Source of the DNA: Bacillus sp. ISL-18
GTDB taxonomy: Bacteria > Bacillota > Bacilli > Bacillales > Cytobacillaceae
Assembly (NCBI RefSeq): GCF_018613415.1
Contig: NZ_JAGGQG010000015.1
Span: 1-41,767 of the forward strand
Direction of reading: 5' to 3'
DNA: 41,767 nt
The position numbers and the translations under genes are program-made. Numbering within the stretch: position 1 is the stretch's first letter; each line of letters opens with the position of its first letter. This document shows positions 8,260 through 16,365 of the stretch, piece after piece. The notes under the pieces are model-generated. The model was not told the origin of the DNA. It did not search any database and worked only from the letters and a program-made list of their open reading frames with translations.

Positions 8260-8518
8260 TAACGGGTTCGGTTCAGTGGTGCAAAACAGTAAATAAGTAC
8301 AATGAAAGATTATTGGGTCACCAAGTTACTTCGCACGAGGTTGTTACCCGTAGAATGTTAGGATGAAAAATCGCTTAAAGAATATTATTGATACTTGTCA
8401 AAAAGGATGTCAAAATTGACATCCTTTTTCTATTTCTAAATTAATGTTAAAAACTTCGTTAATTACAGTGTTAAATAGGCTGTGAATTGAATTTTGCACC
8501 TCTCAACCGAACCCGTTA
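8260..8518. mobile_element. 259-bp MITE with terminal inverted repeats and 9-bp target duplication
   Basis: The left end TAACGGGTTCGGTTCAGTGG (then TGCAAAA) mirrors the right end, whose complement reads AACGGGTTCGGTTGAGAGG then TGCAAAA: about 24 of 26 bases match. Both ends abut AATTGTGGT (8251-8259 and 8519-8527), a perfect 9-bp target duplication. There is no transposase ORF inside; an internal hairpin at 8400-8429 looks like a terminator. It must rely on a transposase encoded elsewhere. Confidence 0.85.
8400..8429. terminator. Perfect hairpin inside the MITE
   Basis: AAAAAGGATGTCAA-AA-TTGACATCCTTTTT: 14-bp perfect arms with A and T ends, so it can stop transcription from either side. Confidence 0.7.
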
Positions 8519-8706
8519 AATTGTGGTAGCCTTTTCTTCAAGAAATGCCCCCGTTTGTTTAAGTGTAGTTCTTCACAATCTTATTTACACATCATAAACT
8601 TAATTCCTTTATTTTATTATCCATTCAAATAGGGCACAATTTCTTATTAAAGAATAACGCCCGATTGTTGAACATCTCATTAGTCTATTCAAAGAATATA
8701 ATTAAA

Positions 8707-8745
8707 ATAAACCCACCCATTTGTTAAATCAAAAGGTTGGGTTTA
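8707..8745 (-). terminator. Terminator downstream of the aldo/keto reductase pseudogene
   Basis: On the minus strand ATAAACCCAACC pairs with GGGTGGGTTTAT across a 16-nt loop and is followed by TTTTAATT, 36 bp after the pseudogene's stop. Confidence 0.55.
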
Positions 8746-8780
8746 TATAATAAATTTATAATTCGTGAACTAATTCTTAT

Positions 8781-9540
8781 TTAATAACGTGTACCCGCAA
8801 CATTTGGGCTAATCGCATCAAGTGCTGCTAATTCTTCATTTGTTAATGTTATTTCGGCTGCTTTTACATTTCCTCTAAATATTTCACTCGTTTTGTTCCA
8901 GGAAATGGTACAGCACCTTTTGCCATTGTCCAAGCAATCGCCATTTGAGCAACTGATACCCCTTTTGCAATAGCCATTTCTTCTAGTTTTGTAACAATGT
9001 CTACATTAGCTTGGAAATTTTCAGGCTGGAAGCGTGGTAGTCTACGACGTATATCATCAGCGGACAAATCCTCAAATGATTTTAATTCGCCTGAAATGAA
9101 GCCACGGCTTAATGGACTGTATGCCACGTGCAAATGCCTAAATCACGTGTTGTCGGTAAAATCTCTTCTTCAATGTCACGACTCCATAGTGAGTATTCTG
9201 TTTGAAGTGCTGCGATTGGGCGTACACTATTTGCACGACGAATTTGTTCAGCATTCGCTTCAGAAAGACCTAATGGACGCACTTTACCCGCTTGTACCAG
9301 TTCAGCCATTGCCCCAACTGTTTCTTCAATCGGTACGTTTTGATCTACACGATGTTGGTAGTAAATGTCGATGTAATTTAAGTTTAAGCGACGTAATGAT
9401 TCATCAATCGCTTTTTTCACGTAGTCAGGATGCCCACCAATAATTGCCAGTTCGGACCAAAGGTGAATTTTGTAGCGACGATTGCTTGCTCACGTTTACC
9501 ACCTTGTAACGCTTTACCTAGTAATTCCGGGTCTACGCAA
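8781..9540 (-). pseudogene. Aldo/keto reductase, truncated and frameshifted
   Basis: Three minus-strand pieces together give most of an NADPH-dependent aldo/keto reductase of the YhdN type. They are PELLGKALQGGKREQAIVATKF; then LNLNYIDIYYQHRVDQNVPI, EETVGAMAELVQAGK and IGLSEANAEQIRRA-like text; then AYSPLSRGFISGELK and the cofactor-binding GTKRVKYLEE, ending LDAISPNVAGTRY. At least three frameshifts join the pieces. The first ~55 residues, with the catalytic Asp and Tyr, are missing; unrelated sequence lies upstream. This is clear decay, not a functional gene. Confidence 0.88.
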
Positions 9541-9649
9541 AAAAGGAATTCGTTTGAATCCTTGATTATAACTGAAAATAGCCACATTTTTTGACAGATC
9601 CTCAATGTGTTCCCGTTCATTTTCTATTAAACTATAAAACTCTTTTGAA

Positions 9650-11224
9650 TCATTCTGCTGAAGAATCAGGAATTGGAAACAGTTCTGATAACCTGATTAT
9701 TTTTCCATCGACATCTTTAAATACAATGTGTTCCCGTGTGAATTTATGAGGGCTATCAATGCCACAAGCCGCGGCTAAGGCAAACAAACCAGAACGTACA
9801 TTCATGATATAGTTCATGACTCGCCATTTTTTCTCCTCTGGCACAAGTGCTTCTTGATATTTTGGATCAGTGGTCGTTACGCCCGTAGGACATTTACCCG
9901 TATGGCATTGAAGTGCCATAATACAGCCGTTCGCAATCATAAATCCTCGTGCAGAGTTCACGGCATCAGCACCAATTGCAAGCGCAATGGCAATTTTATC
10001 GGCTGAAATTAACCTTCCTGAAGCAAAAATTTTCAGCTTGTTTCGTACACCAAACTGATAGGCCTTATCCACAACGGCAATTAAAGCAGGATATAAAGGA
10101 ATCCCCATGGTATCTGCCATCGATTTATAAGTAGCGCCTGTTCCACCTTCTCCGCCATCAACCGTAATAAAATCCGGATAAATCCGAAGATGATTCATGG
10201 CCTCGAAAAATTCATCCAAGCTGGATGGATAGCCAACGACGATTTTGATTCCGACAGGTTTTCCCCCTTCCTCTTGCAGCATTTTGATAAACTGCAACGT
10301 TTCAACAGCATTATGCAAAAAGGGAAAGCGATTGGGTGAATTAATGGTCTGCCCCACTGGAACCTTCCGAATAGTTGCTACCTTCATTGTCACCTTCGCC
10401 CCCTCCAGATGTCCGCCACGGATTTTGGCTCCTTGGCCGAATTTAAGCTCAAATGCTTTTATATTCGGTTCCTGGGCTTTACACTTAAATTCATCAAGAG
10501 AAAAATTCCCTTTATCATCGCGAAAACCAAATAAACCAGGGCCAATTTGAGCGACCACATCTACGCCGCTCTCTAAATGCTCTGGTGCCACTCCGCCCTC
10601 CCCTGTATTGATCCATGAACCGCCTGCCATCCGGCTCCCTTGACCTATTGAAAGGATATAGTTTTCGCCGACTGCTCCATAAGAGGTGGCAGAGGCACCA
10701 AATGGACCTGCAAGTCTCCATGGAATTTTCCGATCACTGCCAACGATGATCGTGTCTTCCTCCTGGTAAAGCCAACGTGTGGTTTGATCCTTTTCCAACT
10801 GTTCGTGACGCGTAAACAATCCTTCATGATCAATTTTGTATTTCATTGCGTGGACTTTTTCCTGGTTGTCAACTCTTAATTCTTCATTTAATAGTGGAAA
10901 CAAGCTATTGGCAATATAATACCCAGGCTTTTCAAAGTCACGTTTCGAACCAAAGCTCACAAGGTCACTTCGATATTTGGCCGAAAACACAATCCCTAAA
11001 AAATCTGTACGTGAAAATGGTTTGCCACTATTGTCATCATCAAACCAATATTGTCTAAATTCCGGACCAATCTTTTCTAACAAATAGCGCATCCATCCCA
11101 AATAAGGGTGTGCTCTAATAATCGAATGCTGTGGTTTCTTTGATAAAATATGTAACCACACAAGCAGGGCAATGGGTCCTACAATAAACACAATCAATAG
11201 GAAGATAAAAATAGTCCAAACCAT
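9650..11224 (-). CDS. yerD: FMN-binding glutamate synthase family protein (YerD-like)
   Basis: A 524-residue protein matching B. subtilis YerD (525 residues). An N-terminal membrane helix (residues 3-27) is followed by the FMN-binding TIM barrel of the glutamate synthase large subunit. The glycine-rich FMN/substrate loop VDGGEGGTGATY is visible. The cysteines of the 3Fe-4S cluster are C434, C440 and C445 in CIMALQCHTGKCPTGV. It lacks the glutaminase and GXGXG domains of full GltB, so it may reduce another substrate with ferredoxin or NADPH. AAGGTGG precedes the ATG. The physiological reaction of YerD is not known to me. Confidence 0.9.
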   Translation of the reverse strand: MVWTIFIFLLIVFIVGPIALLVWLHILSKKPQHSIIRAHPYLGWMRYLLEKIGPEFRQYWFDDDNSGKPFSRTDFLGIVFSAKYRSDLVSFGSKRDFEKPGYYIANSLFPLLNEELRVDNQEKVHAMKYKIDHEGLFTRHEQLEKDQTTRWLYQEEDTIIVGSDRKIPWRLAGPFGASATSYGAVGENYILSIGQGSRMAGGSWINTGEGGVAPEHLESGVDVVAQIGPGLFGFRDDKGNFSLDEFKCKAQEPNIKAFELKFGQGAKIRGGHLEGAKVTMKVATIRKVPVGQTINSPNRFPFLHNAVETLQFIKMLQEEGGKPVGIKIVVGYPSSLDEFFEAMNHLRIYPDFITVDGGEGGTGATYKSMADTMGIPLYPALIAVVDKAYQFGVRNKLKIFASGRLISADKIAIALAIGADAVNSARGFMIANGCIMALQCHTGKCPTGVTTTDPKYQEALVPEEKKWRVMNYIMNVRSGLFALAAACGIDSPHKFTREHIVFKDVDGKIIRLSELFPIPDSSAE

Positions 11225-11743
11225 CTAACAATCCCACCTTTTCTAAAACTAAAATGGTGACAAGAACTGCAGCTCTGATGCTGGGCGGCCATTTTTTCAT
11301 TACTATTATGTTTATTTAGACCTTTCCTTTATATTGCCTGATATTTATCTCCAAATTGGATTTTCATAAAAATACAAATCCTTGCTTTTAATGGTATAGC
11401 CCCCGGTTGCTGAACTAATCTGGACCTTCGCAGCCTCCCCATCTTTATCTCTTGCAACAACTACTTCAATAAGAAGTATTACATAATAAACCACATTGGG
11501 AAGTAAAAAACGCCCCTTTATAAAAATACCCCTACCTAATTGGCGGGGGTGAAAGAAGCTAATATCCAAATGGTGATGGACAGCAAGGATTAACTGGAAA
11601 ACCACACATTTTATGTGGTTCACAACATTCATTTACACATGATTCTGTGTTTTTTATCTTAGTTGAATAAGTACTATCAATTAACATTTTTTTTCAGATG
11701 TTTTCTCCATCGAATTGAGCATACTTACTTATGAGGTGAATTT
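11225..11743. other. Intergenic stretch with a weak coding-like tail
   Basis: On the minus strand 11345-11490 reads like the end of a protein (EVVVARDKDGEAAKVQISS, then GYTIKSKDLYFYENPIWR, stop). It has no convincing start or ribosome-binding site, and I do not recognise it; it may be a gene remnant. Two small hairpins follow (ACCCC/GGGGT near 11527-11548; AACCACA/TGTGGTT near 11600-11620). The rest is featureless AT-rich DNA up to the gene at 11744. Confidence 0.25.
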
Positions 11744-12223
11744 ATGAAACACACATTAGAGAAAAACATATTAAGGGCTTTATTAATTTTTGGAATAATT
11801 TCATTCATAAATTTGATGAGAAAACCACCCGCAAAAGATTGGTTACTTATCTTTCTATTTAAAGGATTTATATCTACACTTTTAGATATTATAATTGTGA
11901 AAAAGGGATACATCAAATATCCAATAAATTTATTTAAATCCTTTGATATTAGCTTTATTTTTGATTATTTACTTTATCCTATAAACTGTGTTTACTATAA
12001 CCAAGTTACTAAGAAATCCAATATTTTTGGTATAATTGTTAAATCATTCTTTTTTACTATTCCAATGGCTATAACAGAGTATTTCTTAGAGAAGAAAACG
12101 TCTTTAATTAAATTTAACAACGGATGGAATTCCTTTACTAGCTTCTGGACTTCAAGTATAACTTTACTTATGTCTCGGGCTTTTATTGCAATAGTCCGAA
12201 AAGCAACTAATAGTCCTGTTTAA
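11744..12223 (+). CDS. CBO0543 family membrane protein
   Basis: A 159-residue polytopic membrane protein, a diverged second member of the CBO0543 family in this window (the other is at 6308 on the opposite strand). It has four to five hydrophobic stretches, including LRALLIFGIISFINLM, WLLIFLFKGFISTLLDIIIV and ITLLMSRAFIAIV, with a conserved-type YPINLFKSFDISFIFDYLLY segment in the middle. GAGGTGA lies 5 nt before the ATG. Function is unknown. A DUF3231 gene follows 400 bp downstream on the same strand, repeating the association seen at 6.3-8.1 kb. Confidence 0.72.
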   Translation: MKHTLEKNILRALLIFGIISFINLMRKPPAKDWLLIFLFKGFISTLLDIIIVKKGYIKYPINLFKSFDISFIFDYLLYPINCVYYNQVTKKSNIFGIIVKSFFFTIPMAITEYFLEKKTSLIKFNNGWNSFTSFWTSSITLLMSRAFIAIVRKATNSPV

Positions 12224-12629
12224 AATTAATTTACTTTAAGTACAGGATTTTTTCATGAAAAAATCCATTAAATTGATACAATGAATTATTAAAGAGGGTT
12301 CATACCTATTTCATTAACCTGCCCCTTTCGTATTATAAGTTTAGCCAGAATGCTAAATATTTCTGGTTGACCTTATTTATATCTTTCCACTTCGCCGTAA
12401 AGACTTTTCCCATTAAAGGAAGTTAGCTTTAGATATTCACCTCAATTTTTTTAATCATTATATTACCAACATCAGTTTGATCGGATATATGAAATGTTGT
12501 TCCTTTTCGATAGGTTCAACCCGTACAATGAAACTCTGAGTGTATTTAGGAAGAATTACCGATTCATGAATAATCAAGAAATTTTTTGAAAAAATAAAAA
12601 AAGAGATAGAGTTTTTAGGGGGTATAACA
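12224..12629. other. Intergenic stretch between CBO0543 and DUF3231 genes
   Basis: Holds a perfect palindrome GGATTTTTTCATGAAAAAATCC-like stem (12245-12266) just after the first gene and a fragment of the dispersed repeat (ATTAACCTGCCCC near 12315). The remainder has no ORF I can support. Confidence 0.4.
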
Positions 12630-13589
12630 ATGAACGTAAATGAATTAGGTTTCCTTTGGTACTTACAATCAAGTTCAAACATGATGAATTATTTTTTAAA
12701 ATATCTTAGTGAAACTTCTGAGGATACCGATTTAAGGAATATTTTAAATGAAATATATGAAATCTCTACATATCAGGAACAAGAGGCTACTCAATTATTG
12801 TCTGAGGAAGGTTATAAAGATACACCGTTCTTCAGGGAAGATGATATATATAGTTCAACAACAAAGCTATTTTCAGACCAATTAATGATAGAAATCTTAA
12901 AGCATATAACGAGTAATGGATTGCGAGCGCTTGCTGTTCAATATGTTGAATTAACAGATTATAAAGTAAAAAATTTTTATAAAAAACTACTTATTGATGT
13001 AATTCAATTAGATTTATCTTTATTAAAATTACTTAATGATAAAAATTTATTACAAAATAATTCGTTCTCTTATAAAAAAGCAGATAAAAGGGATGGGAGA
13101 CTATTCAAAGTTGCATCAACTCAGCAACGACCACTCAATGCCGTAGAATTGGCAAATATGTTCGGTGCCCTTCAATGTAACAATGTTGGAATTGCTCTTT
13201 GTACCGGTTTTTCTGAAGTCGTAGAGGATATGGACACAAAGGAATTTATACTAGAAGGGAAAAAGTTAGCATTTAATCAATCAGCCACTTTATCCGATAT
13301 CTATAGAGAAAATGGAATTCCAACTACAACTGGACTAGAGGCTCACGTTAATAAAGGAAAGGAATCACCTTTTTCCGATAAATTAATTGCAAACTTAATA
13401 ATGTTCCTTAATCCAGTAAGTATAACCCATCTACAAAATGCAGTGGTATCCAGTTATAAAAAGGATCATATAGATTCTTTAAAGGAACTAATCAAGATGA
13501 TTGAAAACTACTCAGAGAAAGGGCTGAAGTTATTAATAAGGAAAAATTGGTTTAATGAACCACCTGTGTCTAATTGGTCACATAAATAG
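12630..13589 (+). CDS. DUF3231 family protein, paralogue
   Basis: A 319-residue soluble protein, paralogue of the one at 7135. Shared landmarks include the second-half opening (LNAVELANMFGALQCNNVGI), the PFSDKLIANLIMFLN segment matching PFSEKLIMNLVTILN, and the ending RKNWFNEPP matching EREWMEEPP. It is slightly shorter at the N-terminus. AGGGGG lies 7 nt before the ATG. Like its paralogue it has two ferritin-like helical repeats but no obvious metal-binding signature I can confirm. Function is unknown; the family is largely restricted to Bacillaceae. Confidence 0.82.
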   Translation: MNVNELGFLWYLQSSSNMMNYFLKYLSETSEDTDLRNILNEIYEISTYQEQEATQLLSEEGYKDTPFFREDDIYSSTTKLFSDQLMIEILKHITSNGLRALAVQYVELTDYKVKNFYKKLLIDVIQLDLSLLKLLNDKNLLQNNSFSYKKADKRDGRLFKVASTQQRPLNAVELANMFGALQCNNVGIALCTGFSEVVEDMDTKEFILEGKKLAFNQSATLSDIYRENGIPTTTGLEAHVNKGKESPFSDKLIANLIMFLNPVSITHLQNAVVSSYKKDHIDSLKELIKMIENYSEKGLKLLIRKNWFNEPPVSNWSHK

Positions 13590-13899
13590 AAACGATGCCT
13601 GGTGGTAATCAAGATATAGAAACTACTCGGCACATAGGCCAGTTACACGAACTCCATAGGCGACACCCACATCGTCATGCCCCCCCATGTGAGCAGACGT
13701 ACAGCCATGACTTCACAGATGGATTTTTCGGAAAAGTTTAGGAATTAGCAACGTAAGAAATCATTTGTACTTCTTTCGACCCAAAAAGAGCATTATGGCT
13801 TAAACCCTTTCTATCGCATTCAATCAAGTGGCTCTAATAAAAAAATTAAAAAATTTTTCAACTGATAGCAAAAGAAGTCTAAAAAGCGCTGGGGGGTAT

Positions 13900-14093
13900 T
13901 AATTGGTGGAATGATCAGGAATGGGATCATGGAATTTTAAACATAAAACCATCGATAGACAACATTCATTTTTATTTCTCTTACTAATTGCCTCTCAGAG
14001 CGAATACCGTTCATATAACCAATGAACATCATTTTTAAAAGAATTAGTGGGTCCAAAGGACGCCCGTTGTCCTCACTATAATAAGGGAGAATC
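13900..14093 (-). pseudogene. IS1182/DUF772-type transposase, N-terminal remnant
   Basis: Minus-strand translation gives YYSEDNGRPLDPLILLKMMF, GYMNGIRSERQLVREIKMN and VYRWF, the hallmark of the DUF772 domain at the N-terminus of IS1182/IS5-like transposases. A frameshifted DPIPDHST follows. Everything before and after has been lost, and no terminal repeats are visible. The plus-strand ORF at 14047-14301 overlaps its start. Confidence 0.75.
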
Positions 14094-14692
14094 TTTTCTA
14101 GAAGAATATGTTTACAATGTAACCCTCTTATTAAATCAAGTTTTTTACCCTACGATTGCTGGTCCTACCCCAATATGTAGTAATGAAGATAGGGTCGAAT
14201 GCCCCTCTTCACAGGAAGGTGTAATTATATCTAGGAGTATCTTAACGGCATTTCCTGAAACAAAGCTATTGCAGTTTGCCATGGAGGAGAATATTTCTTA
14301 ATATCCTGAACAATCTAACATCATGAATTAAAGTCTTATGTGGAAGAATAACATCTGTTAAAACAAAGTCATTTGCTACTTAATACGACGCTAATATTCA
14401 CAAATTAGAGTAATAGAAAAGTAGTGTGAATTATTTGAATTCCCCTCCATTTTTTATTGTGAATTTGCTTGCGAATTACCGCCTTCTACTTCAAATCGGA
14501 ACCCGTTTACCATATTCTACTTTTTTAAAAAATAGTGTATGTTTTTATCTAGTTTTGAACCAAGTTTAATAACCTCTTAAACGACGTTTCCATATATGCA
14601 CCTCATAAGCCCCTTACTCTTCTTTGTAATACAATTTGTTCGGATCGCTCACTAGCGGATCCGTTGGTTTTTATAAGGTGCCTGGCAACATT
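14094..14692. other. Gene-poor stretch
   Basis: Contains an open plus-strand frame to 14301 that I do not trust as a gene, a GGAACCCGTTTACC piece of the dispersed repeat family near 14498, and a bulged hairpin CGGATCGCT/AGCGGATCCG at 14641-14663 followed by TTGGTTTTT. Nothing else is supportable. Confidence 0.3.
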
Positions 14693-14932
14693 TTAAAACA
14701 TTAACTTAAGTTGTATCAGTGCACTCATAATTGCTGCATCTCTTCCTATTTTTCCAGGTTGATTGATAAGCGGTCTCGTTCTATTTATAAACATTTGATC
14801 GCACATTTTTCTATTTCCAGTCATTCGGTAACAATTATCATGTTCCAAGCAAATAGCATCCAATACATTTACAGGAGCACCCGGCCCGTGACAACCAGGT
14901 CCTCAATATCTGTATCCCGGATAACAAAGCAT
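14693..14932 (-). pseudogene. Phospholipase-A2-like mini-protein, interrupted by TGA at a Cys position
   Basis: AAAGGAGGG stands 6 nt before the ATG at 14932. The frame reads MLCYPGYRY, then TGA (14905-14903), then GPGCHGPGAPVNVLDAICLE, HDNCYRMTGNRKMCDQMF and RTRPLINQPGKIGRDAA, ending after 79 codons at TAA. The Gly-rich calcium-loop-like stretch, the Cys-x3-HD-x-CY active-site signature (His31, Asp32) and the later CDxxF match secreted/viral PLA2-like domains, which Bacillus relatives carry as ~80-residue proteins. The TGA falls where that family has Cys (YCGPGC). One base change (TGC/TGT to TGA) would break an otherwise intact gene. Confidence 0.72.
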
Positions 14933-15294
14933 CAGAAACCCTCCTTTCCTCAAAAGGTTTCTAATATATTATGTTATTGGGATAAAACTTGATTGTACTA
15001 GTTGCTTACTTTATCTTTTCCAATGCGAGAAAAAATTTATAACAAAAATGCATCTATCTTAATTGAAAATAAACCAGCCTCGATTTCACTATATCAATTG
15101 ATAATTGAGTAAACTCACTTATCTTTTGGTCTATTTCATCTTCAATAAGATCAATAGTTCAATATTTATGTTAATGTTGGTCGGGGCAGAAAAATGTGGA
15201 TTTACAACGTTAAGCAATTTTAAGAAGTAAAAATGTTAAACTTAACAACTATAAGGGATTTTTTGAGACATGTATATTTGACATTTGGGACCCT
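14933..15294. other. Intergenic stretch, nothing recognised
   Basis: AT-rich DNA upstream of the PLA2-like gene and downstream of the frameshifted ORF at 15295-15731. No ORF, repeat copy or clear terminator is seen. Confidence 0.4.
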
Positions 15295-15731
15295 TTAACC
15301 ACTGTTATATCCGTCATTCTCAATAGAGTTAAACCCTATTGATACAAATCTCATAAACCTTGAAATATCAGTATTTGTTCCCTTACCGTTGTAATTTGTC
15401 AAAACCATGACGCTTCCCAAAATAGAATGAACAGCGGTCTTTATGGATGCTTTTCATCTTTTGTTTTCCTCAACGCGGGTTCTGAAGTTATATGAAGAGG
15501 TACCATATACCTTTTCTTAGTATTATAATTAGGTTTAACCTTTTTGAGATTAACATTCCTTCCTACGTTAAAATGACCATTGTCAATCTGGGTGATAAAG
15601 ACATTTGGAATATTATTTTCAAACATAAATATCAATTGAGTGTTATCTTTGAAATTGTCAACTGGGAACTCCTCATCCCTATGGACACCATTTTCATTAT
15701 CATTATTATAAGAAATAATTAATTTTTTCAT
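15295..15731 (-). pseudogene. Unknown protein with one frameshift
   Basis: The ATG at 15731 follows AAGGAAGAG closely. The first frame gives 96 residues (beginning MKKLIISYNNDNENGVHRDE) and stops at 15441. Adding one A to the run GATGAAAAGC near 15451 lets the reading continue through SIKTAVHSILGSVMVLTNYN, GKGTNTDISRFMRFVSIGF and NSIENDG to a stop at 15295, for about 145 residues. The downstream text is protein-like, so I read this as a single-base deletion. No family recognised. It is the second gene after the 91-residue ORF on the same strand, 63 bp apart. Confidence 0.5.
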
Positions 15732-15794
15732 TATCTCTTCCTTGGAAAACAAATTTTTTTATTAGGAAAAATTTAAAAAACTAAGGGAAGCCTA

Positions 15795-16070
15795 TTATTC
15801 ATTTATATCTATTCCAGATAAATCTAATGAAAGTTCATCTATTACTATAAATACACAACCGAAAACAGTTCTGTAATCGATGAAGTCCCCTTTAACTTCA
15901 ACATTCACCTCAATAATATTCCTTCTATTATGTATGTGTTTTTCTTCAAATAGATTAAACTTGATACTTGAAACAGATACACTAATTTCCTCTAAGGATT
16001 TTTTTAGCTCTCTTTCAAATATTGAATTGCTAAAGTTTTCCCTGAAGAAAAAACGGATAGTAAATTTCAT
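15795..16070 (-). CDS. Unknown 91-residue protein
   Basis: AAGGAGG lies 7 nt before the ATG. The protein starts MKFTIRFFFRENFSNSIF, has a charged middle and ends with a hydrophobic beta-rich segment (FGCVFIVIDELSLDLSGIDI). There is no signal peptide, no clear membrane helix and no known motif. It precedes the frameshifted unknown gene by 63 bp on the same strand, so the two probably formed an operon. As the partner is broken, this gene may also be a relic, though its own frame is intact. Confidence 0.55.
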   Translation of the reverse strand: MKFTIRFFFRENFSNSIFERELKKSLEEISVSVSSIKFNLFEEKHIHNRRNIIEVNVEVKGDFIDYRTVFGCVFIVIDELSLDLSGIDINE

Positions 16071-16109
16071 CTCAAAACCTCCTTCTTCTTATAATTTGCC
16101 AAATCTTCC

Positions 16110-16295
16110 TTACTCAATCTTTTTTTCGAATACGGCAAAATCAAGGATTTCCTTATAGGATAAGAACTTTTCTTCTTTTACCTCACCAAAAAGTCTGAAA
16201 TTCCATGTGGATTCATCAAACTTGGAAACATCACCTGCATGCAGTATTGGCCATTTTTCTGTTTCGAATTGGCCAGGTGGAAGCTGCTTTTCCAT
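16110..16295 (-). pseudogene. Molybdopterin-dependent oxidoreductase (sulfite-oxidase-like), 5' remnant
   Basis: The first 47 residues (LPPGQFETEKWPILHAGDVS, then STWNFRLFGEVKEEKFLSY) match the N-terminus of YuiH-like molybdopterin oxidoreductases, which normally exceed 190 residues. After KEIL the frame runs into unrelated sequence and stops. The Mo-cofactor-binding Cys is not present. AAAAGGGATGG lies before the ATG. A truncated, non-functional remnant. Confidence 0.75.
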
Positions 16296-16365
16296 CGCAC
16301 ACCATCCCTTTTCCCTCTTAAACGTTGGTTCGATCTTAGTGCTTCGTATAGTATGCTACAAAATA

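Larger units (their letters stand above)
8231..8583 (+). repeat. Dispersed intergenic repeat, copy 6, interrupted by a MITE
   Basis: The left part (8231-8259, ending GGCTGCCAATTGTGGT) and right part (8519-8583, AATTGTGGTAGCC, then TTCTTCAAGAAATGCCCCCG and CTTCACAATC) form one repeat copy once the element at 8260-8518 and one AATTGTGGT are removed. The restored centre is a stem, AAGAAAAGGCTGCC...GGTAGCCTTTTCTT. Confidence 0.7.

Noticed and set aside
12458..12682. 74-codon minus-strand ORF upstream of the second DUF3231 gene
   Set aside because: It overlaps the DUF3231 start and ribosome-binding site and lacks its own; probably chance.
14047..14301. 84-codon plus-strand ORF
   Set aside because: Its start overlaps the opposite-strand transposase remnant, it has no ribosome-binding site, and the protein text is not recognisable.
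14903..14905. Selenocysteine at the in-frame TGA of the PLA2-like gene
   Set aside because: Cys-to-TGA invites the idea, but no selenocysteine element is visible, the family uses Cys there for disulfides, and neighbouring genes are plainly decaying. Nonsense mutation is simpler.
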